Assembly (NCBI GenBank): GCA_965279475.1
Contig: CBDIIA010000002.1
Location: 1,488,001-1,552,000, forward strand
Reading direction: 5' to 3'
DNA length: 64,000 bases
Source: Pseudorhodoferax sp965279475
Lineage (GTDB): Bacteria > Pseudomonadota > Gammaproteobacteria > Burkholderiales > Burkholderiaceae_C
Shown here piece after piece: positions 24,603 to 33,407 of this stretch (positions are counted from its first letter, which is position 1; every line of letters begins with the position of its first letter). The position numbers and the translations under genes are program-made. The notes beneath the pieces are model-generated. The model was not told where the DNA came from. It made no database searches and was given only the letters and a program-made list of their open reading frames with translations.

Positions 24603-27600
24603 TCAATGCGCTTTGGAGACCGGTGGCGCCGCCGTGTCCCGGGCTGATGGGGGTGCGCGGCGCCGCGCCTTGCGCGCCATGCGGACGATCCATTCCTCGA
24701 AGTCGTCGACGTAGGTGAACACCGCCGGCACCACCAGCAGGCTCAGCACCGTCGAAGTGATCAACCCGCCAATCACGGCGATGGCCATCGGCGAGCGGAA
24801 GCTCGAGTCGGCCGCCCCCATGCCGAGCGCGATCGGCAGCATGCCGGCGCCCATCGCCAGCGTGGTCATCACGATCGGCCGCGCCCGTTTGTGGCAGGCG
24901 TCGAGCAGTGCGTCGCGCCGGCTCATGTTCTGCTCGCGCCGCGCGACGATGGCGTATTCGACCAGCAGGATCGAGTTCTTCGTGGCGATGCCCATCAGCA
25001 TGATCAGGCCGATCAGCGACGGCATCGAGAAGCTCTTCTGCGCCAGCAGCAGGCCGACGAAGGCCCCTCCCAGCGACAGCGGCAGCGCCGCCAGGATCGT
25101 CACCGGGTGCAGGAAATCCTTGAACAGCAGCACCAGCACGATGTAGATGCACAGCACGCCGGTCAGCATCGCCAGCCCGAAGCTGGCGAACAGCTCGCCC
25201 ATCACCTCGGCGTCGCCGACTTCCACGATCCGCACGCCGGGTGGCAGGTTGACGATGGCCGGCAGCTTCTGCACGGCCGCGGCCACGTCGCCCAGCGGCC
25301 GGCCCGACAGCTCGATGTCGAAGTTGACGTTGCGCGTGCGGTCGAGCCGGTCGATCACGGCCGGGCCGCTGCTCATCTCGAAGGTCGCCACCTGGCCCAG
25401 CAGGACCGGGCCGTGCCGGCTGGGCACCGTCAGGCGTTCGAGCAGGCTCAGGTCGGTGCGGGCATCGGCGTCGAGCTTCACGACGATCGGGATCTGCCGC
25501 TGCGACAGGTTCAGCTTGGGCAGTGCCACGTCGTAGTCGCCCGAGGTCGCGATGCGCAGCGTCTCGCCGATGGCGGCGCTGGTCACGCCCAGGTCGGCGG
25601 CGCGGGCGAAGTCGGGGCGGATCGCGATCTCGGGCCGCACCAGGCTGGCGGTCGAGGCGATGTTGCCCAGACCGGGGATCGTGCGCAGGTCCTTCTCCAG
25701 CGCCAGCGCCGCCGCCTGCAGCGCCACCGGGTCGGTACCGGTCAGCACCGTGATGTACTTCTCGCCCTGCGCGCCCAGACCGACCTTGGTGCGCGCGCCG
25801 GGCAGCGGCTCCAGTGCGGTCCGGATGTTGGCCTCGATCACCTGCTTGCGCGGGCGCGCGCCGCGCGGATCGATCTGGATCGTCAAGGTCGCCTTGCGCA
25901 CTTCGGCGGCGCTGGGCGGCGCGAACGGGTCGGCCCCGGCACCACCGGCACCGATGGTGGTGTAGATGCTGCGGATGTGCTCGACCTTGCTCACCATCAC
26001 GCGCGCCTGCTCGGCTGTGGCGAGCGTCTGCGCCAGCGTCGAGCCGGGCGGCAGCTCCACGTAGATCTGGGTCTGCGAGTTGTCGTCCGGCGGCAGGAAA
26101 CCCGTGGGCAGCAGCGGGATCAGCGCCACCGATCCGAAGAAGAACAGCGTGGCCGCCACCATCGTCAGCACGCGGTGCTTCAGGCACCAGGCGGCGCTGG
26201 CCATGTACCAGTTCATCCAGCGCGGATCCTTGTGCGCGGTGACGATGGGCTTCAGCATGTAGGCCGCCATCATCGGCGTCAGGATGCGCGCCACCACCAG
26301 CGAGGCGAACACGGCCAGCGACGCGGTCCAGCCGAACTGCTTGAAGAACTTGCCGGCCACGCCGCTCATGAAGGCCGTCGGCAGGAACACGGCGATCAGC
26401 GTGAACGTGGTGGCCACCACCGCCAGGCCGATCTCGTTGGCCGCCTCCATTGCCGCCTGGTAGGGCGACTTGCCCATGCGCAGGTGGCGCACGATGTTCT
26501 CGACCTCGACGATCGCATCGTCGACCAGGATGCCGACCACCAGCGACAGCGCCAGCAGCGTGATCGCGTTGACCGAGAACCCGAGCACGTACATGCCGAT
26601 GAACGCCGGGATCACCGACATCGGCAGCGCCACCGCCGACACCAGCGTCGAGCGCCAGTCGCGCAGGAACAGCCAGACCACGATCACCGCGAGGACGGCA
26701 CCTTCGTACAGCAGCGTCATCGCGCCGTTGTATTCCTCCTCGACCGGCTTCACGAAGTTGAACGACTCGTGCAGCTCGATGTCCGGATGCTGCGCCTTCA
26801 GCTCGACCAGCGCCTTCTGCACCGCGGCGCCCACCGTCACCTCGCTCTCGCCGCGGCTGCGCGACACCTCGAAGCCGACCACCGGCTTGCCGTCGAGCAG
26901 CGCGGCCGCGCGGGGCTCGGCCGTGGTGTCGCTGACGGTGGCCACCTGGTCCAGGCGGATGCGCCGGCCGTCGGTCAGCGCCAGCTGGACCTGGCCCAGC
27001 TCGGCGGCCGACTTCACCGTGGCCAGCGTGCGCACCGGCTGTTCGCCGCCGCCGATGTCGGTGCGGCCGCCGGCGGTCTCCATCTGCACCTGGCGCAGCT
27101 GCTTGGAGATCTCGGTCGCGGTCGCGCCCAGCGCCTGCAGCCGCTGCGCATCGAGCGCCACGCGGATCTCGCGGGTCACGCCGCCTACGCGCGTCACCGC
27201 GCCCACGCCGCGCACGGCCAGCAGCTTGCGGCTGACGTCGTTGTCGACGAACCACGACAAGGCCTCGGGGTCGAGTTTGGGCGAATAGATCGTGAAGGCC
27301 AGCACCGGCTGCGCCGCCATGTCCATCTTGTTGACGATCGGGTCGCGCAGGTCGGCCGGCAGATCGCTGCGCACGCGCTGCACCGCGGAGCGCACGTCGT
27401 CGACGGCTTCCTGCACCGGCTTCTCGAGCCGGAACTCTGCCGTGATCGACACGCTGCCGTCCTGCGCCTTCGTGTAGATGTGCTTCAGGCCCTGGACCGT
27501 CGCGATGGAGTTCTCCAGCTTGCGCGCGACCTCGGTCTCGAGCTGCGCGGGCGCTGCGCCCGGCAGCTGGGCCGAGACGTTGACCGTGGGCAGGTCGATG

Positions 27601-27716
27601 TCGGGGAAGTTCTGGATCTTCATCAGGTTGAAGGACAGAAAACCCGCGAACGTCAGCATCACGAACAGCATGATGGCCGGGATCGGATTCTTGATCGACC
27701 AGGACGAGAGGTTCAT
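24603..27716 (-). CDS. RND family efflux transporter permease (AcrB/MexB/MdtB type)
   Basis: A 1037-residue inner-membrane proton-driven pump with 12 helices and two large periplasmic loops. Seen: MNLSSWSIKNPIPAIMLFVM, KIQNFPDIDLPTVNV, GILVDDAIVEVENIVRHL with the proton-relay aspartates in helix 4, and the C-terminal GIATKNSILLVEYA. The start at 27716 is the family N-terminus. The frame is open 38 codons further up, where it reads the alanine repeat of the upstream gene as polyglutamine; that is an artefact. Downstream of the adaptor and outer membrane factor in one operon under a TetR regulator. Substrates unknown. Confidence 0.95.
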   Translation of the reverse strand: MNLSSWSIKNPIPAIMLFVMLTFAGFLSFNLMKIQNFPDIDLPTVNVSAQLPGAAPAQLETEVARKLENSIATVQGLKHIYTKAQDGSVSITAEFRLEKPVQEAVDDVRSAVQRVRSDLPADLRDPIVNKMDMAAQPVLAFTIYSPKLDPEALSWFVDNDVSRKLLAVRGVGAVTRVGGVTREIRVALDAQRLQALGATATEISKQLRQVQMETAGGRTDIGGGEQPVRTLATVKSAAELGQVQLALTDGRRIRLDQVATVSDTTAEPRAAALLDGKPVVGFEVSRSRGESEVTVGAAVQKALVELKAQHPDIELHESFNFVKPVEEEYNGAMTLLYEGAVLAVIVVWLFLRDWRSTLVSAVALPMSVIPAFIGMYVLGFSVNAITLLALSLVVGILVDDAIVEVENIVRHLRMGKSPYQAAMEAANEIGLAVVATTFTLIAVFLPTAFMSGVAGKFFKQFGWTASLAVFASLVVARILTPMMAAYMLKPIVTAHKDPRWMNWYMASAAWCLKHRVLTMVAATLFFFGSVALIPLLPTGFLPPDDNSQTQIYVELPPGSTLAQTLATAEQARVMVSKVEHIRSIYTTIGAGGAGADPFAPPSAAEVRKATLTIQIDPRGARPRKQVIEANIRTALEPLPGARTKVGLGAQGEKYITVLTGTDPVALQAAALALEKDLRTIPGLGNIASTASLVRPEIAIRPDFARAADLGVTSAAIGETLRIATSGDYDVALPKLNLSQRQIPIVVKLDADARTDLSLLERLTVPSRHGPVLLGQVATFEMSSGPAVIDRLDRTRNVNFDIELSGRPLGDVAAAVQKLPAIVNLPPGVRIVEVGDAEVMGELFASFGLAMLTGVLCIYIVLVLLFKDFLHPVTILAALPLSLGGAFVGLLLAQKSFSMPSLIGLIMLMGIATKNSILLVEYAIVARREQNMSRRDALLDACHKRARPIVMTTLAMGAGMLPIALGMGAADSSFRSPMAIAVIGGLITSTVLSLLVVPAVFTYVDDFEEWIVRMARKARRRAPPSARDTAAPPVSKAH

Positions 27717-27732
27717 GCTGCGGATCTCCGGT

Positions 27733-28929
<1,197 letters not shown>

Positions 28930-28993
28930 GGTGGCGTACCGGTTGGCGCGGGAGTCTCGTGCGGGGTGTGCAGCGTCGGGGGCGGGCGGCGGG

Positions 28994-30454
28994 TCATGGC
29001 CGTGCCGGCGCCGGGCTCGCGGACGCATCGGCGCGCGGGCTGGCGCCGGCCGGCGTCCAGCCGCCGCCGGCCGCGCGGTACAGGCCGACCCAGGCCGCCA
29101 TGCGTTCGCGCTGCAGCCCGAGCAGGGCCGTCTCGGCCGCCAGTGCCAGCCGACGCGCGTCTTCCAGCTCGACCAGGCTGGCCAGGCCGCTCTTGTAGCG
29201 TTGCTCGGTCGCGTTGAACGATTCGCGGTAACCCTGCGAGGCGGTCAGCGCGTCGCCGGTGCGCTCGCCGGTGCTCTGCAGCCGCACCAGCGCTTCCTCG
29301 ACCTCGCGCACGGCCTGGCGGGCACGGGCGCGGTACAGTGCCGCCGCCTGCTCGTAACGCGCCTGGGCTGCCTCGACCTGGGCGCTGCGGCGTCCACCGT
29401 CGAACAGCGGCAGCGTCAGGTTCACCGGTCCGATCGACCAGGTGTTGACGTCGGTGCTGACGCCGTTGAGCCGCACGTAGGCCGGCGCGATCGAACCGTT
29501 GAGGCTCAACCGCGGGTAACGCTGGGCCTCGGCGTTGTCGATGTCCGCACGTGCGGCCAGCAGCTCGCGTTCGGCGCTGAAGATGTCGGGCCGCTGCGCG
29601 AGCACGCTGGCCGGCAGGCTGGCGATCGCCAGGTCGGGTGGGCGGCCCATGCTGGCCGGCGCCTCGGCCAGCCTGGCGCGCAGGCGCTGCTCGTCCAGCG
29701 AGGCCAGCGCCACCATCGCCTTGATGTCGAGATCGCACAGCGCGCGCTGCTGCGACACGCGCACCGCCCCTTCGGCGCTGCTGGCACGGGCCAGCGCCGA
29801 CGTGGCCGGCGCCTGGAAGCCGGCGCGCGCCATCAGGTCGGTGAGCCGCGCGCTCTCGCTGCGCGAACGTGCATCGAAGCGGGCCACCGCCAGCAGGCGT
29901 TCGCAGTTGCGCAGCCCGAAGTAGAGGTTGGCGACTTCGGCCGCCACCGAAACCCGCGCATCGTGCCAATCGGCCTGCGCGCCTTCGTAGCGCGCCTGCG
30001 CCGCATCGCGCGCGGCCCGGTTGCCGCCGAACAGGTCGACCTCCCAGCTGGCCTGCACGCCGGCCTGCACCGTCGTGGCCGTCGTCGCGAACTGTTGGTT
30101 GAAGCCGCGGCTGCCGGTGGCGAACGCGTCGACGCCGGGCGCCAGCGCCGCACCGGCCGCCACGCGTGCGCTGCGAGCCTGCACGATGCGGGCACGGGCC
30201 GAGGCGGTGGTCGGGCTGACCTCCTGGGCCGACGTGATCAGCTCGACCAGCAACGGGTCGCCCAGCTGCTGCCACCATTGCGTGAGGTCGGTCACCGTGC
30301 CGTTGTGCGGCAGCGGCGCCTGCCATTGGGCGGGTGCCACGGCCGTCACTTCCGCCGGCGACGGACCCCAGGGCCGCGGCAGCGCACAGGCGGCCAGGCA
30401 CAGCGGCAGGCTACAGGTCAGGAGGCGGCGCCAGGCGTGCTGCCATCGGTTCAT
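28994..30454 (-). CDS. Outer membrane factor lipoprotein, NodT family (efflux)
   Basis: A 486-residue TolC-like outer membrane channel with a lipoprotein signal (LPLCLAAC, lipid-carrying cysteine near residue 23). Two repeats of the OEP domain with long helices are seen, including QWWQQLGDPLLVELI, GVQASWEVDLFGGNRAARDA, VLAQRPDIFSAERELLAARADI and the LPLFDGGRR turn. The start overlaps the TetR gene stop (ATGA). It precedes the adaptor gene by 64 bases. Order regulator-OMF-adaptor-pump is a complete tripartite system. Confidence 0.92.
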   Translation of the reverse strand: MNRWQHAWRRLLTCSLPLCLAACALPRPWGPSPAEVTAVAPAQWQAPLPHNGTVTDLTQWWQQLGDPLLVELITSAQEVSPTTASARARIVQARSARVAAGAALAPGVDAFATGSRGFNQQFATTATTVQAGVQASWEVDLFGGNRAARDAAQARYEGAQADWHDARVSVAAEVANLYFGLRNCERLLAVARFDARSRSESARLTDLMARAGFQAPATSALARASSAEGAVRVSQQRALCDLDIKAMVALASLDEQRLRARLAEAPASMGRPPDLAIASLPASVLAQRPDIFSAERELLAARADIDNAEAQRYPRLSLNGSIAPAYVRLNGVSTDVNTWSIGPVNLTLPLFDGGRRSAQVEAAQARYEQAAALYRARARQAVREVEEALVRLQSTGERTGDALTASQGYRESFNATEQRYKSGLASLVELEDARRLALAAETALLGLQRERMAAWVGLYRAAGGGWTPAGASPRADASASPAPARP

Positions 30455-31179
30455 GGACCGGCTCCTTTGCGGCGCGCACGTTTCGCGATGGGGGGCGGTG
30501 CGGGGTCGGCCGCGGCACGGCGCGCCTGCTCGAAGCCGATCAGCGCCTCGGCATAGGCCGCCAGCCGCTGCGTGCTGGCGTCCACCGCCTGCGGCGTGGC
30601 CAGCAGCTGCGGACGCAGCGATTCGATGAGTTCGCGGCTGACCAGCATCTGCAGCGCCATGCCGATGATCGCGAATGCCAGCCGGTGGGCTTCGTCGTCG
30701 GCCTCGGGGATCCCCAGCTGCTGGCAGATCAGCGCCAGCAGCGCGATGTGCGCCGGCCGCACGCGGTGGTCCGGCTGGTCGGTCCACAGGCCGCTGGGCT
30801 GCAGCATCTCGCGCAGTTGCAGGCGCGCACGCTGCTGGGCCAGCTCGCCCTGCTTGAGCGGCTGCAGGAACCCGCTGAAGAAGGCCTCGAGCGCGCCGCG
30901 CAGCGTGGCCGGCGCGGCCTGCGCTTCGGCCGACGCGCCGACAGGGTGGGCCGGGTCCGCGAACACCGCGCGGTACAGGCCGGCCTTGTCGCCGAAGTAG
31001 TAACTGATGGCCGCCACGTTGGCGCCCGCGGCCTGGGCGATCTCGCGCGTGGAGGTCTTGGCGAACCCCTTGTCGGCGAACAACTTCAGGCCGGCATGCA
31101 GCACCCGCTCGCGCGCATCCGCGCCGCCGCGTGGCGCACGGCGGGGCAGCAGCACGATGGCGGGCTGGGGAGCGGACAT
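30451..31179 (-). CDS. TetR/AcrR family regulator with CerR-type C-terminal domain
   Basis: A 242-residue repressor. The N-terminal helix-turn-helix is clear: RERVLHAGLKLFADKGFAKT, STREIAQAAGANVAAISYYF, GDKAGLYRAVF (about residues 23-75). The C-terminal ligand domain matches the CerR/DUF1956 type (LKQGELAQQRARLQLREMLQP, PAHIALLALICQQLGIPE). First gene of the efflux operon, with a palindromic operator 22 bases upstream of its start, so autoregulation and control of efflux are expected. Confidence 0.92.
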   Translation of the reverse strand: MSAPQPAIVLLPRRAPRGGADARERVLHAGLKLFADKGFAKTSTREIAQAAGANVAAISYYFGDKAGLYRAVFADPAHPVGASAEAQAAPATLRGALEAFFSGFLQPLKQGELAQQRARLQLREMLQPSGLWTDQPDHRVRPAHIALLALICQQLGIPEADDEAHRLAFAIIGMALQMLVSRELIESLRPQLLATPQAVDASTQRLAAYAEALIGFEQARRAAADPAPPPIAKRARRKGAGP

Positions 31180-31198
31180 CGGCGGATTACAGCATATG

Positions 31199-31218
31199 AA
31201 TCAAACGCTTGTTTGAAT
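31199..31218. promoter_or_regulatory. TetR-type operator of the efflux operon
   Basis: AATCAAACGCTTGTTTGAAT contains a perfect inverted repeat TCAAAC-GCTT-GTTTGA (31201-31216) in the short A/T-rich gap before the TetR gene. Size and symmetry fit a TetR-family dimer site, and it overlaps where the promoter must lie. Confidence 0.7.
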
Positions 31219-31278
31219 ATGTTGGGAATCTGCAACGCCGGTTGGACTCGCCTTCAGCTCTTTCCTTCAGCCCTGTGT

Positions 31279-32274
31279 TCAGGCCCATGCCATGTGTTCG
31301 CAGCCGAGCGCGGTGCCTGACAGCATGCCGATCGCCGCCTGCACCACGGCATCGGGTTGCGGCACGCCGGCCTGTTCCAGCACCCACGAGGCGGCGGCCG
31401 GTGCGTCGGGGCCGGTGACGCGGCGCACCGGGGCCTTCAGCGCGTCAAAGGCGTGTTCCTGCACGATGGCCGCAACTTCCGCGCCGACGCCACAGGGCGC
31501 GGCGGCCTCGTGCACCACCGCCATGCGGCCCGTCTTGCGCGCCGAGCGCAGCAGCGTCGCCTGGTCGATCGGCTTCAGGCAACGCAGGTCGATCACCTCG
31601 GCCGAGATGCCCTGCTCGGCCAACTGGTCGGCGGCTTGCAGGCACACGCCGACCGTCTTGGCATAGGACACCAGCGTCACATCGCTGCCGCCGCGCAATA
31701 CCGCGGCCTGGCCGATCGGCACCAGGCGCTCGGCATCCTCGGCCACCGGTCCGGTTGCGGCGCCCAGGGCCAGGTCCATGAAGAACAGCACCGGGTTGTC
31801 GTCGCGGATCGCCGACTTGAGCAGGCCCTTGAAGTCCGCCGCGCTGCTGGGCATCAGCACCTTCAGCCCCGGCGCGTGGACGAACATCGCCTCCAGGTTG
31901 TGGTTGTGCTGGCCACCCACGGCCCAGCCGGCGCCGGACATCGCCATCACCACCATCGGGAACGAGAACTGCCCGCCCGACAGAAAACGCAGCTTGCCCG
32001 CGCTGTTGACGATCGCGTCCATCGACAAGGTGAGAAACGGCGCGAACAGCAGGTCGATCACGGGCCTGAGGCCCATCGCGGCCGCGCCGACTGCCGTGCC
32101 GGCGATCACCCCTTCGGCCAGCGGTGTGTTGCGCACGCGTTCGGGGCCGAACGCAGCCAGCAGGTCGGGCCGCTTGGTGGCGACGCCTTCGCCGAACATC
32201 AGCACGCGGGCATCGCGTGCCATCTCTTCGTGCAGGGCCTGGGCCACGGCTTCGTTGACGGTGAGGGTTTGCAT
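31279..32274 (-). CDS. Alpha-keto acid/acetoin dehydrogenase E1 beta subunit
   Basis: A 331-residue transketolase-like subunit: TVNEAVAQALHEEMARDARV, FGEGVATK, RVRNTPLAEGVIAGTAVGAA, GGQHNHNLEAMFVHAPGLKV and the C-terminal domain VSYAKTVGVCLQAADQL. With the alpha subunit upstream it forms the thiamine diphosphate E1 component of an acetoin- or 2-oxo-acid dehydrogenase. No E2 or E3 genes are adjacent. The substrate cannot be fixed from sequence alone. Confidence 0.9.
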   Translation of the reverse strand: MQTLTVNEAVAQALHEEMARDARVLMFGEGVATKRPDLLAAFGPERVRNTPLAEGVIAGTAVGAAAMGLRPVIDLLFAPFLTLSMDAIVNSAGKLRFLSGGQFSFPMVVMAMSGAGWAVGGQHNHNLEAMFVHAPGLKVLMPSSAADFKGLLKSAIRDDNPVLFFMDLALGAATGPVAEDAERLVPIGQAAVLRGGSDVTLVSYAKTVGVCLQAADQLAEQGISAEVIDLRCLKPIDQATLLRSARKTGRMAVVHEAAAPCGVGAEVAAIVQEHAFDALKAPVRRVTGPDAPAAASWVLEQAGVPQPDAVVQAAIGMLSGTALGCEHMAWA

Positions 32275-32304
32275 GGTGGTTTCCTTGAATCGATCGGGTG
32301 GGGG

Positions 32305-33261
32305 TCAGGCGTACACGTCGGTGGTGAGTTCGTCGACGCTGGGCCAGGGCGAGTTCTGCGCAAAGGCGAAGGCGGCGTCGACGGTGTCGGCCACGCGCTG
32401 CGCGATGTGCGCCAGCTCGCCGCCAGCCAGCACGCCCTGGCACAGCAGGCGTTCGCGCAGCAGCACGATCGGGTCGCGCGCCTTCCAGCGCGCCAGCTCG
32501 TCGGCATCGACATAGGCCTGGTCGTCCGGCTCGAAATGGCCGCGCAGCCGGTAGGTTTCCAGTTCGAGGAAGAACGGCGTGCCGGTGCTGCGCACATGGG
32601 CGGCGGCTTCGAGCGCCGCAGCGTGCACGTACTCCACATCGTTGCCGTCCACGGTGACGGCGGGCAGGCCGTGGCCGGCGGCCCAGGGCCGCACGTGCGC
32701 ATGCGGCATGGTCTCACTGCGGTGCACGAAGGCCTGCCACTGGTTGTTCTCGCAGACGAACAGCAGCGGCAGCTTCCAGGTCACCGCCAGGTTCAGCGCC
32801 TCGTGGAAGATGCCCTCGCAGGCCGCGCCGTCGCCGAAGAACACCGTGGTGATGCCACCCGGCTCGGTGCCGGCGGCGCCCATCTTCTGCGCCAGGGCCA
32901 CCCCCGGCGCCAGCGAGAGTTCGCCGCCGACGATGGTCGAAGTCAGCACCACGCCCAGCTCCCGTGCCGAGATGTGCAGCGGCCCGCTTTTGCCCTTGCA
33001 GTACCCGTCGGCGCGGCCCATCGCCTCGGCCATCAGGCGGCCGGGGTCGGCGCCGCGCGCCAGCAGGTGGCCGGCACTGCGGTGGTTGGTGAGGATGCGG
33101 TCGCTCGCGCGCAGCGCGCCGACGACGCCGACGGCTGCGGCCTCCTGGCCGACGGCGGTACAGCTGCCGGGCGAGGCGCCGGCGGTCGAGGCCAGCTTCT
33201 CTTCGTAGGCGCGGATCAGCAGCATGCTCTCGAACATCGAGAGCGGGTGGTGGGGGTGCAT
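32305..33261 (-). CDS. Thiamine diphosphate-dependent dehydrogenase E1 alpha subunit
   Basis: A 318-residue E1 alpha subunit with YEEKLASTAGASPGSCTAVG, NHRSAGHLLARG, KSGPLHISARELGVVLTSTI and the TPP motif GDGAACEG...ENNQW (about residues 143-172). An AGGAG ribosome site precedes the ATG at 33261 by 6 bases. Closest in type to acetoin dehydrogenase alpha. Thirty bases upstream of the beta subunit gene; the pair stands alone. Confidence 0.9.
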   Translation of the reverse strand: MHPHHPLSMFESMLLIRAYEEKLASTAGASPGSCTAVGQEAAAVGVVGALRASDRILTNHRSAGHLLARGADPGRLMAEAMGRADGYCKGKSGPLHISARELGVVLTSTIVGGELSLAPGVALAQKMGAAGTEPGGITTVFFGDGAACEGIFHEALNLAVTWKLPLLFVCENNQWQAFVHRSETMPHAHVRPWAAGHGLPAVTVDGNDVEYVHAAALEAAAHVRSTGTPFFLELETYRLRGHFEPDDQAYVDADELARWKARDPIVLLRERLLCQGVLAGGELAHIAQRVADTVDAAFAFAQNSPWPSVDELTTDVYA

Positions 33262-33365
33262 GACAACTCCTGTCGGTGGACGGGTGCAGCCCTGTGCCGA
33301 CCCGATGACAGAAGTCTAGAAATCGCCGCGTGACGGCGCTCTTAAAAGTTTGCTACGCGCTTCTT

Positions 33366-33395
33366 AAAAAAACCCTAACAGGCGCTTGCGAAGCG
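33366..33395 (-). terminator. Weak terminator candidate after glnE
   Basis: On the minus strand CGCTT-CGC-AAGCG is followed after ten bases by a run of seven T. The stem is short and not adjacent to the T tract, so this is only a candidate. Confidence 0.35.
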
Positions 33396-33407
33396 TCGCG
33401 AGGAAGA

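Noticed and set aside
33264..33350. CGCCG-N5-CGGCG hairpin between E1 alpha and glnE as terminator
   Set aside because: Short stem without a T tract on either strand at the right distance.
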